Source: Thermosipho atlanticus DSM 15807
GTDB lineage: Bacteria; Thermotogota; Thermotogae; Thermotogales; Fervidobacteriaceae
Direction of reading: 5' to 3'
NCBI RefSeq assembly: GCF_900129985.1
Contig: NZ_FQXN01000001.1
Location: 248,001 to 312,000 of the forward strand
Length of the DNA: 64,000 bases
This document shows positions 16,756-28,751 of the stretch, piece by piece (position 1 is the first letter of the stretch; each line of letters opens with the position of its first letter). The notes beneath the pieces are model-generated. The model saw only the letters and a list, made by a program, of their open reading frames with translations. It had not been told where the DNA came from and did not search any database. A program made the translations under genes and the position numbers.

Positions 16756-18281
16756 CGAATGGAATGATTATTTCCATTCATCTTAATGACTATTTATATT
16801 TTAAAAATGTTGATGTTTATTTTGATAAAGGTTTGAATGTTTTTACAGGTGAAACAGGTGCAGGTAAAAGTTTACTTTTAGATGTCCTTGGAATATTACT
16901 TGGTTTAACAAGTGGTCGAGTTGATAACTACAATGCAGATGTAGTAGTGGAGCTTCCACAGGATTATCCGGATTATGAAATAAATTCTGGAGAAAATATT
17001 TTTTCAATTACAAAAAAAAATGGTAGAACAATTTTTAAAGTGAATGGAAGAGTGTTTCCTAAAAATATTGTTTCCGAAATTTTGAATAACATCATTTCTA
17101 TGCATAGACAGAATTCTCATTTGAAATTTTTGGAATCAAATTTCTTAATTTCTGTTCTTGATGAGGTCGCACAAAATTATAATTTATTGTCAAAATTTTC
17201 AAAATTGTATTCGCAATATAAATCATTACTTCTTTTGTTAAAATCAGAGAATTTGGAAGAGTTAAAAAGAAGAAAAAGTGAACTTGAGATATATATTGAA
17301 GAAATCGAGAAGGTAAATCCTAATCCTGTTGAAGAGCAAGAACTGGAAGAAAAATATAAAGTAGCATTAAATTTACAGCAAAATATTCAAAATTACAATG
17401 AGTTATTAAATATGTGCGAAAATGTAAGTTCGGAAATATGGGCCATGAAAAAAGTTTCTCCAGATAAATTTATGGCCCAAATTGATGCTGCTTTTGATAT
17501 AATTGAGACTATGAAACTTGATATTCAACGTGAATTATCGAATATTGAAGAATATGATGTAAGTGAAATTGAAGAAAAAATTTGGGACTACAATTCTCTC
17601 AAAAGAAAATATGGTCCAACAATTGAAGATGTACTTCGAAATTACGAACAATTCAAAAAACAATTTAATGAAATAACATCTAAAATAGAACTTTTGGAAA
17701 ATTCAAACGAAAAGGTGCAAAAATTTAAAAGGAGACTTGAAGATTTGGGAGCAATGCTTACAAAAAGAAGAAAAGAAACAGCAAGTATTATTTTGAACAC
17801 TTTTATAAAACATGCTAGAGATTTAAATTTAAATGCAGACCTTGACATAGTTTTTGAAAATTCACAGATGACTTCAAGAGGCTTTGACAAAGTTGAAATT
17901 GTAGGGAGAATGATAAAAAATGAACCTTTAAAACCTATTCGCAATATAGCTTCTGGTGGAGAACTTTCGAGGTTAATGCTAGCACTCGAATTATCTATAG
18001 CTTCTGGTGGAGTGTTGATTTTTGATGAAATTGATGCCGGTATAAGTGGAGAAACTGGTAATAAATTAGCTGAAAAGTTAAAAGAGGTATCAAAGAAGTA
18101 TCAAGTTATTGTTGTAACACATTTACCTCAAATTGCTGTTAGAGCAGACAAACATTTTGTTGTTACAAGAGAAGAAGAAGTTGGTATTGTAAAAGAGTTA
18201 AGTGAAAAAGAGAAAATAAAAGAATTGAAAAGAATGGTGGGTTCTGAAGATGTTTTGTCATTTATTGACAAAGTTGAATAA
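16752..18281 (+). CDS. recN: DNA repair protein RecN
   Basis: A 509-residue SMC-like ATPase involved in double-strand break repair. Walker A is GETGAGKS (33-40); a coiled-coil region (about 150-340) separates it from the signature ASGGELSRLMLALE and Walker B GVLIFDEIDAGISG, followed by the D/H-loop region QVIVVTHLPQIAVRAD. It is somewhat shorter than the roughly 550 residues of E. coli RecN, mostly through a shorter coiled coil. The ATG overlaps the cdd stop; GGAG lies 11 bases upstream. It is 14 bases from the next gene. Confidence 0.93.
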   Translation: MTNGMIISIHLNDYLYFKNVDVYFDKGLNVFTGETGAGKSLLLDVLGILLGLTSGRVDNYNADVVVELPQDYPDYEINSGENIFSITKKNGRTIFKVNGRVFPKNIVSEILNNIISMHRQNSHLKFLESNFLISVLDEVAQNYNLLSKFSKLYSQYKSLLLLLKSENLEELKRRKSELEIYIEEIEKVNPNPVEEQELEEKYKVALNLQQNIQNYNELLNMCENVSSEIWAMKKVSPDKFMAQIDAAFDIIETMKLDIQRELSNIEEYDVSEIEEKIWDYNSLKRKYGPTIEDVLRNYEQFKKQFNEITSKIELLENSNEKVQKFKRRLEDLGAMLTKRRKETASIILNTFIKHARDLNLNADLDIVFENSQMTSRGFDKVEIVGRMIKNEPLKPIRNIASGGELSRLMLALELSIASGGVLIFDEIDAGISGETGNKLAEKLKEVSKKYQVIVVTHLPQIAVRADKHFVVTREEEVGIVKELSEKEKIKELKRMVGSEDVLSFIDKVE

Positions 18282-18295
18282 TTGGGGGTGAAAAA

Positions 18296-21316
<3,021 letters not shown>

Positions 21317-21352
21317 ATTTTTGGAAAAATATTTAAAAATGGAGGTGTAAAC

Positions 21353-21571
21353 GTGCTTTATTTTCTTGCAACGTTAGGAGTAATATTTTTAGTGATATTG
21401 GGTATTCTATTTTTTCCGTTTCTCTCACCTATTCTTGCTGTAATATTGGGTGTTTTGCTTGTGGTCTTAATTTTTGTTGGATTAGTAACAATAGTGCTTC
21501 CAGTTGTAATTGTTCTTCTTATTATCTCACTAATTGCTAAAGGAGTTGAATATTTAAGAAATAAACATTAA
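21353..21571 (+). CDS. Small hydrophobic membrane protein, unknown
   Basis: A 72-residue protein that is almost entirely hydrophobic (two to three membrane segments over residues 3-62) with a short charged tail (KGVEYLRNKH). I recognise no family. The start is GTG behind GGAGGTG at 7-base spacing, and a good promoter lies upstream, so it is very likely expressed. It is a lone plus-strand gene between minus-strand ligA and rnr, its stop overlapping the rnr stop by 4 bases. Confidence 0.7.
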   Translation: MLYFLATLGVIFLVILGILFFPFLSPILAVILGVLLVVLIFVGLVTIVLPVVIVLLIISLIAKGVEYLRNKH

Positions 21572-23706
21572 TTAATATTGCTTTTATTTTCTTCTTCATT
21601 ATATATTTCAAAATCAATTTGCATTCTTGTTTTATCGGCTTTAATTACTTTTGCCTTTAATTTATCGCCTATTTTATATATTTTTCCTTTTCTTTCGCCA
21701 ATTAAAATACTTTTTTCTTCGTTATATATGTAGTAATCATTCATTGTAGAGACATGGATTAATCCTGAAATATATTTGTCGATAATTTCTACGAATAACC
21801 CAAATTTTGTTACCGAGGTTACCACTACGTCGAAAACATCCCCAATATGCCTTGAAATATAGTCTATTTTTTTCAGGGCTGTATAATCCCATTCTGCTTC
21901 ATCGGCTGTTCTTTCTCTTTTACTACTATGTACAGCTATCTTAGTTAGTTTTTTGTTTAATTCTTTTATTTTCTTTTTGGTTAACTTTCCATTAGTCTTA
22001 AGAAAGTTTCTTATCAGTCTGTGAACAACAAGATCAGGATACCTTCTAATTGGTGAAGTAAAGTGTGTATAGGCGTATGATGCAAGCCCAAAATGCCCTA
22101 TATTAGTTGAAGAATAAACCGCTCTTTTCATGGATCTAACTAATAATCTTTCGATACTACTTCTTAGAGGATGTCCTTCTGTCTTTTCCAACAGTTCTTG
22201 TAGTAATTTTGGTTGTATTTTTTTAGGTAACTTAAAGTTTATTCCAAGTGCAGAGAGATAATTTTTGAGTTGTAATATAGTATCGGGATCTGGCTGTTCA
22301 TGAACTCTGTATACAAACGGTAAATCGAAATTGTTGAAAATTTCCGCAATAGTTTCATTTGCTTTTATCATAAATTCTTCAATTATAACTTCGGCTTCCC
22401 CTCTGTATCTTGGAATTATATCTATAGTATGTCCTTTTTCATCAAGTATTATTTTGACTTCGCCGCCTTCTATATCTAAGATAGCACCTCTTTTTCTTCT
22501 TGCATTCCTTAAAATGTCTTTCAATTCCTTCATCAAAAACAATTGTTCTTTTAAATCACCAATTTTTCTGTATGCTTCTTTATCCCCCGAAAATAAAGCA
22601 TTAACATCATCATATATAAGTCTTCTATAACTTCTAATAACTCCTGGAGTTACTTCAAAATCGACTACTTCTCCTTCTTTATTTAATTCCATTAAAAGAG
22701 ACATTACAAGACGATCTTCACCCTGGACAAGACTGCAAATTCCATGTGAAAGTTTAAATGGAAGCATTGGTATCACTCTATCAACAAGGTATACGCTAGT
22801 ACCTCTTTTAAAAGCTTCTTTGTCAAGTTCTGTACCTTCTTTTACATAATACGAAACATCGGCAATATGAACCCCAAGAAGGTAATTTCCGTTTTGTAAT
22901 TTTTTCACATTTACTGCATCATCAAAGTCTTTTGCATCTGCCCCATCTATAGTAACTATAATTTCATTTCTAAAATCTCTTCTTCCTTTTAAGTCTTTTG
23001 GAGTCACCTTTTCTGGTATTTTTGCAACTTCTTTTAAAACTTTTTCTGGAAATTCGACTGGTAAATCATGTTTTACTACAATAGTTGGGAAATCAGTTGA
23101 AGGATCGTCAGAATATCCTAAAACTTCAATCACTTTTGCAACGGGATTTCTTGTTGGTGATGGATACTTTACTATTTCAGCGACAACCTTTACACCTGGT
23201 TTTGCATTGTTAAAATATTCAACAGGAACGTAAAAGTCGTATTGGATTTTTGGATCATCTGGGATTATGAATGCAAACCTTCCACGGGGTTGAAAAGTTC
23301 CAACTATTTTTTTGAGTCCTCTCTCAATGACCTTTATAACTTTTCCTTCTGGAAGATCATACCATTTTCCAATGATCTCAACTAGAACTTTATCTTTGTG
23401 CAAAGCATTTCCAAGTTTTTCAGCTGGTATAGCTATTTCATCTCCTGATTCTGTCCATACAAACGCAAGAGTACCATTTCTTGTAAGTTCAAGGGTACCT
23501 ATAGCAAGATTATCTTTTAAAGGTCTATATTTTCCTTTACTATCTTTATATATTTTACCTTCAGAAATTAGTTCTAAAAGGATCTTTCTTAATTTCTGTT
23601 TTTCTTGTTTTGTTCTAAGATTAAAAATTTTATATAGTTCTTTTAAGACTTTTGGGGTGTAAGTTTTAGAGGTTAATTTTTTTTCGACAATTTTTTTATT
23701 TAACAT
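21568..23706 (-). CDS. rnr: Ribonuclease R
   Basis: A 712-residue 3'-5' exoribonuclease of the RNase II/R family that degrades structured RNA. An N-terminal winged-helix region (about 1-60) is followed by cold-shock OB folds, the RNB catalytic domain with metal-binding aspartates in DGADAKDFDDAVNV, the HFTSPIRRYPDL motif, and a C-terminal S1 domain (GDVFDVVVTSVTKFGLFVE). The frame extends three codons upstream to a GTG lying inside the ribosome binding site; ATG 23706 is at proper distance from AAGGAG. It follows rsmB after 5 bases. Confidence 0.95.
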   Translation of the reverse strand: MLNKKIVEKKLTSKTYTPKVLKELYKIFNLRTKQEKQKLRKILLELISEGKIYKDSKGKYRPLKDNLAIGTLELTRNGTLAFVWTESGDEIAIPAEKLGNALHKDKVLVEIIGKWYDLPEGKVIKVIERGLKKIVGTFQPRGRFAFIIPDDPKIQYDFYVPVEYFNNAKPGVKVVAEIVKYPSPTRNPVAKVIEVLGYSDDPSTDFPTIVVKHDLPVEFPEKVLKEVAKIPEKVTPKDLKGRRDFRNEIIVTIDGADAKDFDDAVNVKKLQNGNYLLGVHIADVSYYVKEGTELDKEAFKRGTSVYLVDRVIPMLPFKLSHGICSLVQGEDRLVMSLLMELNKEGEVVDFEVTPGVIRSYRRLIYDDVNALFSGDKEAYRKIGDLKEQLFLMKELKDILRNARRKRGAILDIEGGEVKIILDEKGHTIDIIPRYRGEAEVIIEEFMIKANETIAEIFNNFDLPFVYRVHEQPDPDTILQLKNYLSALGINFKLPKKIQPKLLQELLEKTEGHPLRSSIERLLVRSMKRAVYSSTNIGHFGLASYAYTHFTSPIRRYPDLVVHRLIRNFLKTNGKLTKKKIKELNKKLTKIAVHSSKRERTADEAEWDYTALKKIDYISRHIGDVFDVVVTSVTKFGLFVEIIDKYISGLIHVSTMNDYYIYNEEKSILIGERKGKIYKIGDKLKAKVIKADKTRMQIDFEIYNEEENKSNIN

Positions 23707-23711
23707 ATTAA

Positions 23712-24962
23712 TCACTCCTTTAAAATAATTGAGACATAAAACGGTGTAAGATTTTCGTCAGGGTAAAAAAGCGCTCCGTATCCATCCCATAAGTATTTTA
23801 CCTTAAAATTTTCCAATTTGTCTCGTATATCTATTATTTTTCCACCTTTTTCCTCAACTAACCATTTTACATTCATGGTATTTTCTTCATAGGTTACGGT
23901 ACAAGTTGAGTAAACTAATAAACCTTTTTGTTTCAATAATGTCCAAATATTTGTTAATATTTCCTTTTGGAGGGATGAAAGAAATTTTATGTTTTTTGGC
24001 GATTGCCTTCTTAAAACTTCTGGATTTCTTCTGGCTGTTCCAAGACTACTACAAGGGGCATCAACTAATATTTTATCAAACTTGAAATCGAAGTTTAATT
24101 TTCTTGCATCTTTTATAGTGAATTTTTCTGCTCTGAGATTAAGACGTTTGAATTGATTTCTAACTAATTCTATTCTTGATGCATCAATATCATTTACGTA
24201 TAATTTCACGTCAGAAAGCTCCAGAATTTCTGTTGCTTTTCCACCTGGTGCACTACAAGCGTCGAGAATAAATTCGTCTTTATTAAAATCTATCAAAAGA
24301 GGAATCAATTGTGATGATTCACTTTGATATGTAATATCCCCTTTGATGTATTCTTTTAATTCCCAAGGGGAAATATTAAAGGTTTCGAAAATTATTCCAA
24401 TTGGAGAATGTGCAGTATATTTTATATTTTCAAGATTCAACTGTTCTCTTGTTAATTTTCGTTTATTAACTCGTGCACTAGTTTTTATTGGAATAAGATT
24501 GTATTCAAGCATTGAATAAAGGTAATCATTTGGAAGAAACTTTTTCCAATATTCTAATAACCATTTTGGAACGGAATATTTTAAATATAATTCTTTTGGA
24601 TGTTCAAGGTAAGGAATCTTTGTTATGTTTCTTAGAATTGCATTTACCAATTTTCTGAATGATTGCTTTTCAACAAGATTAACTGTTTCGTTTACTACAG
24701 CATAATTTGGAATGTTAGTGAATAAAATCAAATATGCACCAATTCTTAGAATTGTTCTAATTGAAGGAGGAATATCCTTCTTTCTTAAAAATTTATTTAC
24801 AACCCAATCAAGATATTCCTGTCTTCTTAGAACTCCATATACTAAATCTTTAAAAAAAGCTTTCTCCTCAACATAGGAGAAAGCTTCATAAAAATCTTTT
24901 GAAAACATACCTGCTTTAAATTTCTTTCGAAGTAACCGATACGCAATTAAAAGATCATTCAA
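23712..24962 (-). CDS. rsmB: 16S rRNA (cytosine-C5)-methyltransferase RsmB (Sun/Fmu)
   Basis: A 416-residue enzyme methylating C967 of 16S rRNA. A NusB-like N-terminal domain (about 1-135; VYGVLRRQEYLD, LRIGAYLILF, VNETVNLVE) is followed by a Rossmann methyltransferase domain with SAM motif DACSAPGGKATEI, the VDAPCSSLGTARRNPE motif and the catalytic cysteine in YSTCTVTYEEN. Its start overlaps the stop of the upstream protease gene (ATGA), so the two are coupled. Confidence 0.94.
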   Translation of the reverse strand: MNDLLIAYRLLRKKFKAGMFSKDFYEAFSYVEEKAFFKDLVYGVLRRQEYLDWVVNKFLRKKDIPPSIRTILRIGAYLILFTNIPNYAVVNETVNLVEKQSFRKLVNAILRNITKIPYLEHPKELYLKYSVPKWLLEYWKKFLPNDYLYSMLEYNLIPIKTSARVNKRKLTREQLNLENIKYTAHSPIGIIFETFNISPWELKEYIKGDITYQSESSQLIPLLIDFNKDEFILDACSAPGGKATEILELSDVKLYVNDIDASRIELVRNQFKRLNLRAEKFTIKDARKLNFDFKFDKILVDAPCSSLGTARRNPEVLRRQSPKNIKFLSSLQKEILTNIWTLLKQKGLLVYSTCTVTYEENTMNVKWLVEEKGGKIIDIRDKLENFKVKYLWDGYGALFYPDENLTPFYVSIILKE

Positions 24963-25651
24963 TCTCTGTTACCTCCTATAAGACCAGCCAGGAAAATCAT
25001 TCTTAGTAATTGTAAAATAGCCATTAATGTTCCAGCTACGTATGTCATTGCAGCTGCGGTTAAGACCTGTTTGACACCTTCAAGTTCTTTTGGCGGCATC
25101 ATTAAATTCGAAGCTAATATTTTAACAGCTTTGTTACTTGCATCAAATTCAACTGGAAGTGTAATTAAAGAAAATATAACTGCAAAGGAGAATAAAATTA
25201 TTCCTAATCTAATAAGTGCAATGTTGAAAAATAGAAAACCTACTATAAAAAGTATCCATGAAAGATTAGATGTTATTGAAACAACGGGGGCTATTCCATT
25301 TCTAATTACCAAAGGAATGTAACCTTTTGCATGTTGTATAGCATGTCCAATTTCGTGAGCAACAACTCCCAGTGAAGCAACAGAATCGGAACTGTATGTT
25401 GCACTTGAAAGTCTCACAACTTTATTTCTGGGATCGTAATGATCAGTAAGTTTTCCAGGAATTCTTTCAATTGTCACGTCGTAGATACCTGCTGATTCTA
25501 GCATAAATTTAGCTAGTTCAGCTCCGCTCATATTTAGAGAAGATTTTATTTTGGAATATTTGTTAAATTTTTCCTGAATATAAGCTTGTGTAATAAGGGC
25601 AACTATAAGTCCAGGAATTAATATGATAAAACTTGGATCAAAGAAGAACAC
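24959..25651 (-). CDS. Zinc-dependent membrane metallopeptidase, YugP family
   Basis: A 230-residue membrane protein of the YugP/DUF neutral zinc metallopeptidase family. The catalytic signature HEIGHAIQH is preceded by DHYDPRNKVVRLSSATYSS, and there are membrane segments at the N terminus, after the active site (about 115-160) and at the C terminus. Physiological substrate is unknown. The open frame starts at a GTG that is part of the GGAGGTG ribosome binding site; the GTG three codons later (25651) has correct spacing and is my choice. Confidence 0.87.
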   Translation of the reverse strand: MFFFDPSFIILIPGLIVALITQAYIQEKFNKYSKIKSSLNMSGAELAKFMLESAGIYDVTIERIPGKLTDHYDPRNKVVRLSSATYSSDSVASLGVVAHEIGHAIQHAKGYIPLVIRNGIAPVVSITSNLSWILFIVGFLFFNIALIRLGIILFSFAVIFSLITLPVEFDASNKAVKILASNLMMPPKELEGVKQVLTAAAMTYVAGTLMAILQLLRMIFLAGLIGGNRD

Positions 25652-25668
25652 ATGTTTCACCTCCGAAT

Positions 25669-26328
25669 TTATCCTTTTGAAATAGTATATCCTATACCTC
25701 GTATAGTTTTTATTAAATTTGGATCAAGTTTTTTTCTTAAGTAATTTATATACACTTCTACCGTATTAGGGGTACCGTAATAATCAAGTCCCCAAACGGC
25801 ATTAAGAATTTCTTCTTTTGAAACAACTCTTCCGAGATTTTTTACAAGATACGAAAGAAGTTCAAATTCAGTTTTACTTAATTGAACTTCTCTTCCCTTA
25901 TATTTGACTGTTCTAGAATTAAAATCGATCGATAAATCGCCAATTATCATTTCCTGTTCAAATTCTATTTTTTTTCTTCTCAGTAGAGCCTTGACTCTTG
26001 CAAGAAGTTCTTCAAAATCAAATGGTTTAACAACATAGTCATCAGCTCCACTTTCAAGTCCTTCGACTTTATTTTTAGTTTCTCCTAGAGCAGTAAGCAT
26101 AATGATGCCAGCATCAGGATCAATTTTTCTTATTTTCTTTGCAACTTCGGTTCCGTCAATATCAGGTAACATTATATCAAGAATAACTACGTCAGGTTTA
26201 AATTCCTCGTACATGAATATTGCATCTTCTCCATATTCTGTTGTTTGGACTTCAAATTTTTCGTGTGTAAATTCTAATTCAAGAAGCCTTCTTAATTTGC
26301 TATCATCTTCAACTATCAATACTTTCAT
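25669..26328 (-). CDS. OmpR/PhoB family response regulator, orphan
   Basis: A 219-residue two-component regulator. The receiver domain (1-115) has the acidic pair Asp8-Asp9, phospho-acceptor Asp51 (VVILDIMLPDIDG), the switch Thr in LTALGE and the Lys in YVVKPF. The C-terminal winged helix (about 125-219; QLSKTEFELLSYL, NTVEVYINYLRKKLD, IRGIGY) binds DNA. No histidine kinase is nearby. The start codon lies inside rlmB (20-base overlap), so it is expressed with the rlmB-mazG group. Targets unknown. Confidence 0.93.
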   Translation of the reverse strand: MKVLIVEDDSKLRRLLELEFTHEKFEVQTTEYGEDAIFMYEEFKPDVVILDIMLPDIDGTEVAKKIRKIDPDAGIIMLTALGETKNKVEGLESGADDYVVKPFDFEELLARVKALLRRKKIEFEQEMIIGDLSIDFNSRTVKYKGREVQLSKTEFELLSYLVKNLGRVVSKEEILNAVWGLDYYGTPNTVEVYINYLRKKLDPNLIKTIRGIGYTISKG

Positions 26329-27025
26329 TTTGTCTCATCACCTCAAATAATATAATTCCAGCACTTACAGACACATTTAACGATTCAACATGATTTTTCA
26401 TGGGAATTGAAATAAAGTCATCGCATTTTTCTTTAATTAATCTTCTTATTCCAGCTCCTTCATTCCCAAGTACAACTGCAATTGGTTTTTTTAAGTCAAT
26501 CTCGTAATATTTTTTTCCATGCATGTCAGCACCATATATCCAAATACCATATTTTTTAATTTGTTCGATGAATCTAGCAAGGTTTACAACTTGAATAACA
26601 TTGATTCTAAATATAGTACCAACGGATACTTTGATTACCGCAGGGGTTACTTGTACCGAGTTATTTTTTGGTATTACAATGGCATCAGCTCCCGCTGCAA
26701 CTGCCGTTCTTATTATAGCACCAAAATTATGTGGATCCTGAAGTTGATCGAGGATAACAATAAAGGGATTATTTAAGTTTTCTATATAATATTCATCTTT
26801 ATACTTAAACTCACCAATATCAATAACTACTCCTTGATGTTTTTCATAGTTACAGAGTTTTGTTAATATTTTTTTATTTGCTATAGTGTGTGGTAGTTTC
26901 TTGATTTTAGCTATCTCAATTAATTTTTTTAGTTCTTTATCACCAGAATTGGAAAAATATATCATTTTAACAGGTGTATTAGTATTTAAAATTTCTTTTA
27001 AGACATTTCTTCCATATACTTTCAC
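26309..27025 (-). CDS. rlmB: TrmH-family rRNA (ribose-2'-O)-methyltransferase, RlmB type
   Basis: A 238-residue SPOUT methyltransferase, most like RlmB, which methylates G2251 of 23S rRNA. The N-terminal substrate-binding domain (about 1-75; YGRNVLKEIL) precedes the trefoil-knot domain with motifs LDQLQDPHNFGAIIRTA, VLGNEGAGIRRLI and IPMKNHVESLNVSVSAGI. Its ATG overlaps the mazG stop by 4 bases. The exact nucleotide modified is inferred from the family. Confidence 0.9.
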   Translation of the reverse strand: MKVYGRNVLKEILNTNTPVKMIYFSNSGDKELKKLIEIAKIKKLPHTIANKKILTKLCNYEKHQGVVIDIGEFKYKDEYYIENLNNPFIVILDQLQDPHNFGAIIRTAVAAGADAIVIPKNNSVQVTPAVIKVSVGTIFRINVIQVVNLARFIEQIKKYGIWIYGADMHGKKYYEIDLKKPIAVVLGNEGAGIRRLIKEKCDDFISIPMKNHVESLNVSVSAGIILFEVMRQNESIDS

Positions 27026-27774
27026 TTTTTAGCTTCCTCCCAGTATGTGTTTAATTCGTCTAAACTAAGATTTTCAAATGTTTTGTTATCTCTTTCAATG
27101 AGTTTTTCCATTTTTTGAAATCTCTTTATGAATTTTTCTGTTGCTTTTCTTAAGGAAATTTCAGGGTCGATTTTTAAAAAGCGTGAAAGATTTACTAGAG
27201 CAAAAAGCAGATCACCGAACTCTTCTTCTTTTTCTTTCGTATTTTTTGCTTCTTTAAATTCATCTATTTCTTCTTTTATCTTTGAAAGCACATCATCTAA
27301 ATTATCCCAGTCAAATCCAACATCCGCAGCATTTTCTTGAACTCTTCTAGCAAGTGAAAGTGAAGGTAAAGCATAATTAATTTTCCCGATTCTCGAATAT
27401 TTTTCTGTTCCTTTTTCTTTTGCCTTTATTTCTTCCCATCTTGCATATGAATAACCCTTTGCATTTCCAAAAACATGTGGATGACGTCTAATTAATTTTT
27501 CGATTAATATATCTAATACATCGTCTATTGTAAATTTATTATTTTCTTTAGCAATTTGTGAATGAAAAACAATCTGTAGCAGGATGTCTCCTAATTCTTC
27601 TTTCATATTGTCGTAATTTTTATTTCTTATTTCATCAATAAACTCATATGATTCTTCAATTAAATATGGGATCAAGGTTTCATGAGTTTGAGATTTATCC
27701 CAATCACATCCATTCGGCCCTCTTAATATTTCCATTATTTTCAGTAATTTTTCAAATTTTTCACCTACTGTCAT
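27022..27774 (-). CDS. mazG: Nucleoside triphosphate pyrophosphohydrolase MazG
   Basis: A 250-residue tandem MazG protein hydrolysing non-canonical or excess NTPs to NMP and pyrophosphate. N-terminal motifs are GPNGCDWDKSQTHETL, EESYEFIDEI and EELGDILLQIVFHSQIA (the EExxE-EExxD metal site). The C-terminal repeat has IKEEIDEFKEA and EEEFGDLLFALVN. AGGAGG precedes the ATG. It overlaps the upstream permease gene by 14 bases. Confidence 0.94.
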   Translation of the reverse strand: MTVGEKFEKLLKIMEILRGPNGCDWDKSQTHETLIPYLIEESYEFIDEIRNKNYDNMKEELGDILLQIVFHSQIAKENNKFTIDDVLDILIEKLIRRHPHVFGNAKGYSYARWEEIKAKEKGTEKYSRIGKINYALPSLSLARRVQENAADVGFDWDNLDDVLSKIKEEIDEFKEAKNTKEKEEEFGDLLFALVNLSRFLKIDPEISLRKATEKFIKRFQKMEKLIERDNKTFENLSLDELNTYWEEAKK

Positions 27775-28735
27775 ATTTTCCTCCTAAAATATATTCTTTC
27801 CAGTATCGCTTCACAAAAAGTAATGTGGGAATTGCAATTAAAATACCTATGAATCCGAATAAATCAGCAAAGATCAATATACTCACTATTAAAATAAACC
27901 AATGAATTTTTAAATTAGAACTTTGAATTTTCGGAGCCAACACCCAACTCTCAAGTTGATTAGCTATTATCAGGATAACAAGACCAATAATAAGACCTGT
28001 AAGTCCTTTCGAAGTCCATCCAAGCATAAGCATTGGTATAGTTACTATTATTACACCGAGAAATGGAATAAAATCTGTAATAAAAGATAAACTTCCTAGA
28101 AAGAAAGCACCTTCTATTTTAAAAGCAAAAGATAAGAATCCAACTATCAAACCAACAAAAGCCGCAACAAGTACCTGACCTTTTACAAATTTTTCGAAGT
28201 CAGTATAAAAACTTTTAAGAAAATTTTTACCTTTTTTTGGATCATCTATAAATAAACTTTCTGCGTTTTTAGCAACATACCATTTTAAATTTCCAACAGC
28301 TATTGTAGTAATTATAATCAAAATTGCCATAGTGATAAATGAAGGGGTATACGAAAGAATTTTGTTTATAATATCGAGAGCAAAATTCGACAATTGCTTA
28401 TTTGAATTATTTAGAAATTCGGATACCCAATTTGGAATTTTATCATTGTTAGTTATTGAAAGTTGGGATAAATTGTTGAAGATATTCTTTCCTTGAGTAA
28501 TTACAATTGGAAAAAACTTTGTTATGGAATAAACAAGTAGTCCAAGAATAATAGAGTAGGAGATTATTTTTGAGATTTTTTTGTTTATTTTCTTTGATAA
28601 AAAATCGGCTGGAACATCGATGATAATAGAAAAATAAAAGCCAATAATAATAGCTCCTAATATGAAAGGAGAAAATTTGATTAAAAGTAAAAATAGGATA
28701 AGATATATTAGTAGTATAATAGCATCTATCTTCAT
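27761..28735 (-). CDS. AI-2E family membrane transporter
   Basis: A 324-residue membrane protein of the AI-2E (YdiK/PerM/TqsA) family with about seven to eight helices, a long extramembrane region (about 75-135) and conserved LGAIIIGFYFSIIIDVPADF at the start and WSKGLTGLIIGLV-type helices late. Family members export quorum signals, organic ions or sodium; the substrate here is unknown. No Shine-Dalgarno sequence precedes the ATG; instead a -10 box ends 7 bases before it, so the mRNA may be leaderless. It is 16 bases from the upstream gene's stop. Confidence 0.85.
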   Translation of the reverse strand: MKIDAIILLIYLILFLLLIKFSPFILGAIIIGFYFSIIIDVPADFLSKKINKKISKIISYSIILGLLVYSITKFFPIVITQGKNIFNNLSQLSITNNDKIPNWVSEFLNNSNKQLSNFALDIINKILSYTPSFITMAILIIITTIAVGNLKWYVAKNAESLFIDDPKKGKNFLKSFYTDFEKFVKGQVLVAAFVGLIVGFLSFAFKIEGAFFLGSLSFITDFIPFLGVIIVTIPMLMLGWTSKGLTGLIIGLVILIIANQLESWVLAPKIQSSNLKIHWFILIVSILIFADLFGFIGILIAIPTLLFVKRYWKEYILGGKYDSR

Positions 28736-28742
28736 ACTTTTA

Positions 28743-28751
28743 ATTATATCA
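28743..28751 (-). promoter_or_regulatory. Extended -10 box giving a possible leaderless mRNA
   Basis: On the minus strand the sequence is TGATATAAT followed by seven bases (TAAAAGT) and the ATG of the AI-2E transporter gene. Transcription would begin at or one base before the start codon. The box lies directly at the stop codon of the upstream gene. Confidence 0.45.
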
